The position numbers and the translations under genes are program-made. This document shows, piece after piece, positions 46,753 through 54,514 of a stretch of 64,000 nucleotides of DNA. The DNA comes from an uncultured Sphingomonadaceae bacterium. GTDB taxonomy: Bacteria > Pseudomonadota > Alphaproteobacteria > Sphingomonadales > Sphingomonadaceae. Under the pieces are notes generated by a model that saw only the letters and a program-made list of their open reading frames with translations, made no database searches and had not been told where the DNA came from. Each line of letters begins with the position of its first letter. Position 1 is the first letter of the stretch. The stretch is taken from assembly GCA_947493955.1 (NCBI GenBank), contig CANLSQ010000002.1, positions 514,568 to 578,567 on the forward strand. The letters are read 5' to 3'.

Positions 46753-47020
46753 TTTTTCGCCGGATTTTGTTTGATTTCAAGCCCCGAATCACTTCTTTAG
46801 AAATCTATAATCCTGTAAAATCACCTGATTAAACCTATATTTATCAGCGTACTAGCTGGTTTAGATTTTTTTAACCATGACTGGCAGCAAAGCCTTATCC
46901 TTTCCCGTGGATAAGCAATGTCGAATGTTGGCGTATAGCGACATTTGGCCAGTGGGTTTGGCCGGATGCACCGTAGACGCCCTTTCGATGTAAAGTAGTG
47001 AAATATAGGGACCAGAAAAT
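46753..47020 (+). promoter_or_regulatory. leader of the DUF4402 gene, with CtrA-like sites and hairpins
   Basis: A 268-base gap after parB. TTAA-N7-TTTA at 46829-46843 and TTTA-N7-TTAA at 46860-46874 each match 7 of 8 bases of the CtrA consensus TTAA-N7-TTAA; the second is followed by CCAT, giving the half-site TTAACCAT. Then two stem candidates lie at 46894-46915 (CTTATCC/GGATAAG) and 46918-46944 (ATGTCG/CGACAT). A start site cannot be placed. No terminator for parB was recognised. Confidence 0.4.
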
Positions 47021-47521
47021 ATGTCTAAATTTATTAAAGCCGCTTTGGCTTCTTCCGTTCTTGCCGCTTCGGTTATGGGTGCGAATGCCGCTCACGCCGC
47101 TACCGCAAATGCCGATGCACGTGCAAACATCTTGGAAGAACTGACCGTTACCAAAGATGCTGGCACCGATCTTGACTTCGGTACGATTGTTACAACCGGA
47201 ACGGCTGAAACCGTAACTGTTGGTACAGACGGTGTTCGCGCCGTTTGTGTGAACGTTGTTTGTTCAGGTGCTTCTGATGCAGCTGATTTCTCGGTTACCG
47301 GTTCGGCTTCTGAAGCTGTTACCCTGACCGTACCTGCTTCGGTTACTCTTTCTGGTCCTGGTGGCGCGATCATGAACGCTAACCTGTCTTCAACCGCTTT
47401 GACCGCGTTGGATGGTTCAGGCAATGGTGCCTTTTCTGTAGGTGGTGCGCTCGACGTTGCCGCTACTCAGGCCGATGGCGCTTATCTCGGTACCTTCACG
47501 GTAACCGTTGACTATCCTTGA
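47021..47521 (+). CDS. DUF4402 pilin-like protein
   Basis: A 166-residue protein. The signal peptide MSKFIKAALASSVLAASVMG is cleaved near residue 26 (AHA), leaving a beta-rich domain full of Thr, Ala, Gly and Val. Two Cys (76 and 81, CVNVVC) could form a disulfide. The end GTFTVTVDYP is the kind of final strand that fimbrial subunits donate to neighbours. A PapD-like chaperone and an usher-like protein follow. Pfam DUF4402 is the likely family; assembly into a fibre is inferred from the neighbours. Confidence 0.85.
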   Translation: MSKFIKAALASSVLAASVMGANAAHAATANADARANILEELTVTKDAGTDLDFGTIVTTGTAETVTVGTDGVRAVCVNVVCSGASDAADFSVTGSASEAVTLTVPASVTLSGPGGAIMNANLSSTALTALDGSGNGAFSVGGALDVAATQADGAYLGTFTVTVDYP

Positions 47522-47567
47522 TTTCTTCATTGCCCTGTTAGTAGGGTAATGATTGTCAACAACAAGA

Positions 47568-47599
47568 AACCCGTCTGCGACATATGTTGCGGGCGGGTT
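47568..47599 (+). terminator. hairpin after the DUF4402 gene
   Basis: AACCCGTCTGC pairs with GCGGGCGGGTT (11 pairs, two of them G-U), loop 10 bases, 47 bases past the stop. The sequence after it is only moderately T-rich (CTTGCTGTTTG). Partial termination would make the pilin gene more abundant than the chaperone and usher. Confidence 0.55.
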
Positions 47600-47758
47600 C
47601 TTGCTGTTTGATCCTGGGTCATCCCATTCACGTTGGTTTGTAAGCAAATAATGGGCGTGGTTAGCGCTTTGGTAACCCTCTTTCGGCATAGTCATCGCGT
47701 GGGGATATGTGCGGGAGACCGCCTGTCCGGATGACCAGTATTAAAACCGGAGAATAAG

Positions 47759-48601
47759 ATGACGATCAGGGGTCTAAAACGACTGCGTAATATTTGTGTG
47801 AGTTTGGGAGTAGCTGCATCAACCGTTGCACTTTCGCTGTCCCCGGCTCAGGCCGCTGGCGACCTTCTGGTTGCTCCTACCCGTATCGTTCTCGATGGTC
47901 AGCGTGGAACCGAGATTATTCTGAACAATATCGGTTCAGAAACAGCAACTTACCGCATTTCATTGGAACTTCGGCGGATGACCGCAGAGGGCCGACTGAC
48001 AGAAGTTAGTCCTGAAGACGCGAATGAGCTGGAGCAGGCTGCGAAGGAAATGATTCGCTATGCTCCGCGCCGCGTAACTCTGCCACCCAATCAACCTCAA
48101 GCGATCCGTCTTGGCGTCAGAGCGCCGAAGGATCTGGCAGATGGCGAGTATCGTGTCCATCTGCTGTTCCGGGCGATTCCAAAGGCCAGGTCTGTCACCG
48201 CTTCGCCGGAGCAGGCGGATGGCTTTTCCATCGCACTTACTCCAATATATGGTGTAACCATTCCGGTTATCATTCGTCAAGGCAACTTAAGTGCTACAGC
48301 GGCCATCGCAAATGCCCGTATTGAGCAAGGAGATGAGGGGAAAGCCTTTGCTTTCGACCTCAGCCGAACCGGTGATCGTTCTACTTATGGCGAGATTCGT
48401 GTGATGAAGCAGGGTGTGAATGAACCTCTGTTGCTGGTCCGCGGGATCGCAGTATATCCAGAGTTAGCCAGCCGGAAAGTTTCTCTGCCGGTACCGCCGG
48501 AGGTTGCTGCACAGCTGAAAGGGCCGCTGTCGATCGAATATTATGAACCGCGAAATATTGGCGGTGGGTTAATTACCAAGACCGAGCTGGTTCTCAGATA
48601 A
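47759..48601 (+). CDS. PapD-like fimbrial chaperone
   Basis: A 280-residue exported protein; cleavage is near SPAQAAG (residue about 33). LVAPTRIVLDGQRGTEIILNN (first strands, from about 36), YRISLEL, RYAPRRVTLPPNQPQAIRL (about 100-118) and the later YRVHLLFRAIP pattern match the two-immunoglobulin-domain PapD/FimC fold. The RVTLPPNQPQ segment is where these chaperones bind subunits. It sits between the DUF4402 and usher-like genes. It is probably periplasmic and should deliver DUF4402 subunits to the usher. Confidence 0.85.
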   Translation: MTIRGLKRLRNICVSLGVAASTVALSLSPAQAAGDLLVAPTRIVLDGQRGTEIILNNIGSETATYRISLELRRMTAEGRLTEVSPEDANELEQAAKEMIRYAPRRVTLPPNQPQAIRLGVRAPKDLADGEYRVHLLFRAIPKARSVTASPEQADGFSIALTPIYGVTIPVIIRQGNLSATAAIANARIEQGDEGKAFAFDLSRTGDRSTYGEIRVMKQGVNEPLLLVRGIAVYPELASRKVSLPVPPEVAAQLKGPLSIEYYEPRNIGGGLITKTELVLR

Positions 48602-48660
48602 TCATTTTATATCAATGGTATGAACTGACTTCGGTCCGTTAAGCCGCCAAGATATTCGCA

Positions 48661-51417
48661 ATGAAGCAGCAACTCACCATATTCCGCCAGCGGTTAAAAT
48701 CGTTGGCCTTGGCCGCGGGGATCACAATGACCTCTGCGGCTTCGCCGTTTATGGTGCCTGCGGCTCAGGCCCAGGACGTTCAGCCCCAAAGCAGTTGGTC
48801 GGCCAATGATGATGATGCGCTGCTGTTTGATCTGCGATCCGGAAAATACCGTCTTGGCGATGGAATAAGAGGTTATCAGACAGACAAAGGCGTCTGTGTT
48901 GACTTTGCCGATGTTATCATCGGGATGGATTTACCAATAAGGTTAGATAAAAAGTCGCGCCGCGCAACTGGATGGGTGTTTGCGGAGCGCGAAACGCTCA
49001 CCATCGAACGCGACGCCAGCAGTGCACAACGGATGAATGACCGCAGAAAACTGGCACCTGGCGAGATTTACGACACGCCGGAAGGCTGGTGCGTCAATGT
49101 CAAAACGCTATCACGCTGGCTTGATATCGAGTTGCGGCCGGATCTGTCCAACGCGCTGCTGGTTATTGAGACAGAGCGGAAACTGCCGTTTCAAAAGGCT
49201 CTCGAGCGCAAGGAACGTGCAGCAAAAATCCGTCCACGTAGAAATTTCGACCTTTCCAGCCTGCCGCAATCCACCGAACCATATAAATTCTGGAGAACTC
49301 CGTCGGTAGATGCCGTCGTGTCGGCTGGCGGGCTGCGCGACAAGCGATCGGGGCAGGAACTCGATGTGCGTTACGAGCTGTTTGCCGCTGGGGAAGTCGG
49401 AAAAGCCTCTTTTGATGCGCGATTGTCGTCCGATGACAAAGGCGTGCCGGAAAGCCTGCGGCTTCGTGCCTATCGCACAGATCCAAAAGGGGAGCTGCTG
49501 GGTCCTTTGAAGGCGACACATGTCGCTATTGGCGATGTTTCGAACTTTTCAACGCCGCTGGTTTCGCAGAGCACCGCAGGACGCGGCGCGATTATCACGA
49601 ACCGGCCAGTTGATCGCCCGGATAATTTTGATCGTACCAGTTTTCGCGGAGAATTGCCGGCTGGCTGGGATGCGGAGCTATATCGCAACGGGCAATTGCT
49701 TGCCTTTGCCGAGAACCGATCCGATGGCCGTTATGAATTTATCGATGTACCGCTGTTATACGGCCAAAACCGGTTCGAAGTGGTGCTCTATGGCCCGCAA
49801 GGCCAGATTCGCAGGGATAGCAAGTCCGTTCCTGTCGGCTTGGATTCCATTCCGCCACGTAAAACCTATTATTGGGCCGGCGGACAGGAGGCTGGCAAAG
49901 ACCTGATCAACTTCAATAACTTTGAAAATCTGCGGCAGGCTGGGTGGCGTGGCGGTTTTGGTGTGGAGCGCGGCTTGAATGCAAAAACGTCAGTCGCAGC
50001 TTCGCTATTCAGTCTTCAGATTGACGGGAAGCGGTATAATTATGCCGAAGGATCGGTGCGCCGTGCCGTGGGACCAGCGCTTGTCGAGCTGACAGCTTCA
50101 TCCGACCTTGAAAATGGTATGGCTTTCCGCGGCCAATTGCTTGGCGAACTCGGGAATACCCTGATCACCGCTGAAACTATCTGGGCCAGGGGCGGCTTTC
50201 GGTCAGACCGTATTGAACAAAACGTGAACGGAAGGCATCGACTCTCGCTGGACCACAATTTCAAATTCGGCAGCAAGCTCGTTCCCTTTCATATTGATGC
50301 CCAATATGAAACGCGGACGGATGGACGATCTATATTGGATTTTACCGGCAGGACTTCTTTGAATTTGCGGCGCTTTTCACTCACGGGTGAGGTAAATTGG
50401 GAAAAGCAGTTTATCGACGGCGGCGGCTCGACAGACCGGATTGAAGCGCGGCTCCTCGCCAACGGGCGGGTTGCGGGTGTGCGGCTGCGCGGTGAGGCAA
50501 CTTATCGCCTGGCACCGGAAAAACGTTTCGAAAGGGTTAATTTTACCGGCGAATGGCGTGCGGGTGATCGTGCCGACTGGCGCGCGGAGCTTGGCTATGA
50601 TGTTGCGCTCGACCGGGGCAGGGCCGGCATCGGTATTATCCGCAGGTTTGACAAATTCTCGCTCACCGCTAGCGCGGAAGCGGCAACCGATGGGTCTATC
50701 GCCGCCGGCTTGAATCTGGCCTTCAGCTTTGGCCCGGATCCGCGCAATGGCAAATTCCGCCTGTCGAGCAACAAGCTCGCCAATAGTGGTCAGGCCCTGG
50801 CAATTGTCTATCGGGACGAAAATCGTGACGGCAAAAGGCAGCCGGACGAAGAACTGGTTGAAAATGTCGAACTGACGGCCGGACAATCCACCGCATTGAC
50901 ACCAACGGATGCCACGGGACAGTCGATTATCGACAATCTCGCACCTTTCCGGCCGATATTAATCGGTATTGATAGCAGCAGCTTGCCCGATCCCTATGTG
51001 CAGCCGGCACTTCCCGGTGTGGTCGTTACGCCGCGCCCCGGTGTCGCTGCCAGAGTGGAACTTCCACTCGTTAGCGCAGGCGAGGTAGAGGGCACATTGA
51101 TACGCAAAGGCGGCGGCGCGCTGGCAGGCGTGGGGCTGGAGCTGCTGGATGTTGAAGGCCGAGTCACGCATGAGACACAGAGTGAATTTGACGGCTTCTT
51201 CCTGTTCGAAGGAGTGCCTTACGGAGCCTATACGCTACGCATTCAGGAGCTGTCGGCGCAGGCTATAGGCGTTACGCCCGTGCTTAACATCCGCGCAGTC
51301 GTGGATGATGACAATCAGGTAGCCAAACTGGGTGCAGTCATTGCGCAGTCGGATGCTGTCATGGCCAAACTGGCCGACGTGCCCACCGGTGCACCTGCAG
51401 GAGCGCCGCAGCCCTGA
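48661..51417 (+). CDS. usher-like outer-membrane protein with C-terminal regulatory-like domain
   Basis: A 918-residue protein with signal peptide (about 1-37). An N-terminal domain (about 45-190) has two Cys (GVCVDFADV, EGWCVNVKT). The central 450 residues alternate short beta-strands typical of an outer-membrane barrel. LPAGWDAELYRNGQLLAFAEN (in pieces, about 340-360) resembles the plug region of CS1-type ushers. Residues about 715-735 hold DENRDGKRQPDEE, an SdrD-like calcium-loop pattern, and about 805-895 a carboxypeptidase-regulatory-like domain. With the neighbours it suggests a secretion pore for DUF4402 subunits. It is not a classical FimD, so the call is partly inferred. Confidence 0.75.
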   Translation: MKQQLTIFRQRLKSLALAAGITMTSAASPFMVPAAQAQDVQPQSSWSANDDDALLFDLRSGKYRLGDGIRGYQTDKGVCVDFADVIIGMDLPIRLDKKSRRATGWVFAERETLTIERDASSAQRMNDRRKLAPGEIYDTPEGWCVNVKTLSRWLDIELRPDLSNALLVIETERKLPFQKALERKERAAKIRPRRNFDLSSLPQSTEPYKFWRTPSVDAVVSAGGLRDKRSGQELDVRYELFAAGEVGKASFDARLSSDDKGVPESLRLRAYRTDPKGELLGPLKATHVAIGDVSNFSTPLVSQSTAGRGAIITNRPVDRPDNFDRTSFRGELPAGWDAELYRNGQLLAFAENRSDGRYEFIDVPLLYGQNRFEVVLYGPQGQIRRDSKSVPVGLDSIPPRKTYYWAGGQEAGKDLINFNNFENLRQAGWRGGFGVERGLNAKTSVAASLFSLQIDGKRYNYAEGSVRRAVGPALVELTASSDLENGMAFRGQLLGELGNTLITAETIWARGGFRSDRIEQNVNGRHRLSLDHNFKFGSKLVPFHIDAQYETRTDGRSILDFTGRTSLNLRRFSLTGEVNWEKQFIDGGGSTDRIEARLLANGRVAGVRLRGEATYRLAPEKRFERVNFTGEWRAGDRADWRAELGYDVALDRGRAGIGIIRRFDKFSLTASAEAATDGSIAAGLNLAFSFGPDPRNGKFRLSSNKLANSGQALAIVYRDENRDGKRQPDEELVENVELTAGQSTALTPTDATGQSIIDNLAPFRPILIGIDSSSLPDPYVQPALPGVVVTPRPGVAARVELPLVSAGEVEGTLIRKGGGALAGVGLELLDVEGRVTHETQSEFDGFFLFEGVPYGAYTLRIQELSAQAIGVTPVLNIRAVVDDDNQVAKLGAVIAQSDAVMAKLADVPTGAPAGAPQP

Positions 51418-51426
51418 TTTCCTTCA

Positions 51427-51506
51427 TGTCCTGACTTGTGCGATTTTCCGGTTCTGCTAGGGTTTTGGACTGTTTTATCGTCTGGAACCGGACCCTTATC
51501 AGGACA
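51427..51506. repeat. nested inverted repeats before the alpha/beta hydrolase gene
   Basis: Outer arms TGTCCTGA (51427-51434) and TCAGGACA (51499-51506) enclose inner arms TCCGGTTC (51447-51454) and GAACCGGA (51485-51492). The right outer arm contains AGGACA, the likely ribosome site of the next gene. The fold could end the usher transcript or limit translation of the hydrolase. No T-run follows. Confidence 0.5.
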
Positions 51507-51511
51507 AGAAT

Positions 51512-52402
51512 ATGCAAGTTACCGCTAATGGTATCAACATCGAAGTCGAAGATCATGGAAATGCAAAGGATCCGGCGATCCTCCTTATCATGGGTTACGG
51601 CACGCAGCTGATCTATTGGCCGATGGATTTTGTCAACGGGCTGGTCGAAAAAGGGTTTCGTGTCGTCCGCTTTGACAATCGTGATGTCGGGCTTTCTTAT
51701 AAATATGATGGCGTTAGGGCTCCCGGACCGATCAGGCAGCTATTTGCGAAACGGTTTCTTCCAAACCGCAATCTGGCGCCCTATGACCTTGGCGATATGG
51801 CGCGGGACACGGTCGGCGTTCTGGATGCGCTGGATATCGACAAGGCGCATATTGTCGGCGCATCCATGGGCGGCATGATCGGGCAGCTGGTTGCCGCCGA
51901 TCATGCAGAGCGGGTTTTGTCTTTTACGCCTGTCATGTCTTCCACCAATGCCCCGGGCCTGCCCGGCGCAGATCCAGCGGTACGCAAGGCACTGATCCAG
52001 TCGGCGCGAGCAAAGGCCAGCACGATTGATGAAGCCTTGGCAACCGGCATGGCCTTTTCCAGCATCGTTGCATCCGAAGAAGGACGGGCGCGTGAAGAAG
52101 AGCGGGAAACGTTGATGAAGACCGCGCTGGAACGGAATTTCTATCCCGCTGGCCGCCGCCGGCAGATGGCAGCGATTATCGAGACCGGCAACCTGCGGCC
52201 TAAGGCGCAGAGCATATCTGTGCCGACCATGGTGATCCATGGGACAGCCGATCGGCTTATTCCCCATCCCTGCGGCGCGGACATAGCAGCGAACGTTAAT
52301 AACGCACGGTTCGAACTGGTGGATGGCATGGGCCATGACCTGCCTCCGAGCAAATTGCCGTGGATGGTCGAGGTGATTGCGGAGCATTGCCGCGCCGCAT
52401 GA
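51512..52402 (+). CDS. alpha/beta hydrolase
   Basis: A 296-residue alpha/beta-hydrolase fold protein. The nucleophile elbow is GASMGGMIGQ (Ser about residue 117). ILLIMGYGTQLIYWP (about 25-39) is the oxyanion-hole region, and the late HGTADRLIPH (about 243) and DGMGHDLP (about 271) carry the acid and the catalytic His. FDNRDVGLS (about 60) is often seen in esterase/epoxide-hydrolase-like members. The substrate is unknown. The ribosome site lies in a nested inverted repeat. Confidence 0.9.
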   Translation: MQVTANGINIEVEDHGNAKDPAILLIMGYGTQLIYWPMDFVNGLVEKGFRVVRFDNRDVGLSYKYDGVRAPGPIRQLFAKRFLPNRNLAPYDLGDMARDTVGVLDALDIDKAHIVGASMGGMIGQLVAADHAERVLSFTPVMSSTNAPGLPGADPAVRKALIQSARAKASTIDEALATGMAFSSIVASEEGRAREEERETLMKTALERNFYPAGRRRQMAAIIETGNLRPKAQSISVPTMVIHGTADRLIPHPCGADIAANVNNARFELVDGMGHDLPPSKLPWMVEVIAEHCRAA

Positions 52403-52421
52403 ACCGATTTGATCCACTGGC

Positions 52422-53330
52422 TTAATCGTCCAGCGGCAGGCAATATTCCACGGCATAATCAGTCATTTTTACCTGCATCGGGACATGCCTCATGCTGTCT
52501 CCATCTTCTTGATAAAAAAGAATATTCGCTGGTTCGTCACCAGCCCCGATCGTCATGGAGATCGCGGGATACTGACGGGCGAAAGACAGGTTTCGTGGAT
52601 GACGGCCACGTGCGATCGACAGCATGAACCGGATAAAATTCCAACGGCCCGCGCGGGACAGGGCGATCAGGTGGAAAACATCGCCGCCCAGGCCAGCCTC
52701 TGGCGTAAGCGTCCATGGCCCGGCAAAATATCGTCCCTTGGCAATATAAAAAGCTTCACAGGCCAAACTATTTTCCGATCCGTCTCGCGCGATAATCTCC
52801 AGTGAATATTGCTGTCGCGGCCAGCGCAGGAAGAGTTTGGCAAATGACCAGGCATAGGCCGCGCGCCCGATTTTCTTTTTGAGCGTGGGAGAATGTTGGG
52901 CCACCGCAACACCATCGGGACCAGCACTTAAACAGGCGGCGAAGGGGCCATGGTCACTGGTAACAATGGGTTCTTTTAATCGCGCATCTGTGCCGGCAAG
53001 AAAACCGCGCATGACTTCGCTCGCAAACTGCTCCGGCTCTGACGCGTAGCCGATCTCACGGGCCACCAGATTCACGGTTCCTGCAGGGAAAATACAAAGC
53101 GGTGTTTGGGATCCGCTTTTTTGCATCGCGGCGATCACCAGGCGCAATGTTCCATCACCGCCCGATACACAGATCAGATCACTGTCGCTGACCAGTTTCA
53201 TACTACCATCAATTTCTGTTGTCCCCATGACGACTTTTGCTCCGCATGCTTCAAAAGCCTGTGCAAGAACACTAAGGCGCAGTTCGTGATGGGTACCGGA
53301 TGCCGGATTGTGGATCAGTTGAACAATCAT
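52422..53330 (-). CDS. diacylglycerol/lipid kinase family protein
   Basis: A 302-residue DAGK-catalytic domain protein. The start is placed at MIVQLIHNPASGTHHE (53330), the usual opening, rather than the longer frame. VSGGDGTLRLVIAAM (about 53-67) is the GGDGT ATP-binding motif, and IFPAGTVNLVAREIG (about 81) the next signature. It phosphorylates a lipid such as diacylglycerol, sphingosine or a ceramide-like compound; a sphingolipid role would suit a sphingomonad, but is an inference. Confidence 0.87.
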   Translation of the reverse strand: MIVQLIHNPASGTHHELRLSVLAQAFEACGAKVVMGTTEIDGSMKLVSDSDLICVSGGDGTLRLVIAAMQKSGSQTPLCIFPAGTVNLVAREIGYASEPEQFASEVMRGFLAGTDARLKEPIVTSDHGPFAACLSAGPDGVAVAQHSPTLKKKIGRAAYAWSFAKLFLRWPRQQYSLEIIARDGSENSLACEAFYIAKGRYFAGPWTLTPEAGLGGDVFHLIALSRAGRWNFIRFMLSIARGRHPRNLSFARQYPAISMTIGAGDEPANILFYQEDGDSMRHVPMQVKMTDYAVEYCLPLDD

Positions 53331-53410
53331 TGGATCGACATGGCGACAGTTTTCCTGCCGCGTCAATGACCAAGGTGGAATAGAGTTGTCCATCGCGGCG
53401 AAACCGTTTT

Positions 53411-54514
53411 ATGAATCATCCCATGACCAAAAAAATCACCATCATTGGCGGCGGTTATGCCGGATCCATGTTGGCCAGGGAGCTGGACCAGTATGCCGAA
53501 ATCAGTCTGATCGAACCGCGGGAAAAATGGGTCCATAATGTCGCGATGATCCGGGCGATGGCCCGACCGGAACTGCTTGATGAGATTGTCATTCCCTATG
53601 ACGGTTTGCTGAAAAGCGGCAAAATCATCCGCGGCCGTGCAGCTTCGATTAATGGCAATGTCGCAATATTGGAAGATGGAACCGAGATTGCCGGAGACAT
53701 GATCATCATCGCCACGGGATCAACCTATGCGGCCCCGTTTAAAATGCAGGGCGATGATGAAGCAGCGTTTCTGACCAAAGCCAAGCGGGTGATCGCCCAA
53801 ATCGACAAGGCGAAAAATATCGCAATTGTTGGCGCGGGCGCGGTGGGTAGCGAACTGGCGGGGGAACTTGCTTTTGCGCGGCCGGAGAAACAGGTTACGC
53901 TGATCTCGGCTGATGAAAATCTGTTTCCGGACTATCCAGCCAAGCTCCGACGCTCGATGCTGCGACAATTGGGGGAGCTGGGCGTGAAGGTCCGGTTGGG
54001 CGAACGGATTGCAAAACTGAAACAAACTGACGCGCCGTTCGTGCCGACCAAGAACAAGATCAAATTGTCTGACGGATTTCCGATTGATGCCGATCTGGTG
54101 ATCCCGGTTATCGGGTCGAAACCGGTGACGGAGCTTTTGCAGGCTCTGGACGGCGTGAGCTTTGATGATCATGGCCGCGCCAAGGTGGATGGCTGGCTGC
54201 GCCCCACGACCAATCCCGATCTTTATATCGTCGGCGACATTGCCAGCACCGGTGACACGATGACGATTGTTGGCCTGACACGTCAGGTGGGATGGCTGAA
54301 AAGAGCCCTGAAAGCCCATTTGCGCGGCAAGCGGATCGAGGATATGAAGCCTTACAAACCGTGGTCCAAGCCTTTGATATTATTGCCATTAGGACCAGAT
54401 AAAGGAGCCAGTGCACTGCCTTTTGGTGTGACGGGGCCGTTTTTAACCTCAGCCATCAAGGGCAAGAAACTGTTCATCCCGCGCTATCATCGGGAATTTG
54501 ACTGGAAGCCTTAA
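53411..54514 (+). CDS. FAD-dependent NAD(P)H oxidoreductase (AIF/NDH-2-like)
   Basis: A 367-residue flavoprotein. TIIGGGYAGSMLAREL (about residues 10-25) is the FAD loop and IAIVGAGAVGSELAGELA (about 139-156) the NAD(P)-binding one. IVGDIASTGD (about 275) is the second FAD motif. Length and the FAD-NAD-FAD order fit the AIF/NDH-2-like quinone or peroxide-linked oxidoreductases. The electron acceptor is unknown. The ATG at 53423 is a shorter alternative. The stop shares TTAA with the convergent acyl-CoA synthetase gene. Confidence 0.88.
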   Translation: MNHPMTKKITIIGGGYAGSMLARELDQYAEISLIEPREKWVHNVAMIRAMARPELLDEIVIPYDGLLKSGKIIRGRAASINGNVAILEDGTEIAGDMIIIATGSTYAAPFKMQGDDEAAFLTKAKRVIAQIDKAKNIAIVGAGAVGSELAGELAFARPEKQVTLISADENLFPDYPAKLRRSMLRQLGELGVKVRLGERIAKLKQTDAPFVPTKNKIKLSDGFPIDADLVIPVIGSKPVTELLQALDGVSFDDHGRAKVDGWLRPTTNPDLYIVGDIASTGDTMTIVGLTRQVGWLKRALKAHLRGKRIEDMKPYKPWSKPLILLPLGPDKGASALPFGVTGPFLTSAIKGKKLFIPRYHREFDWKP

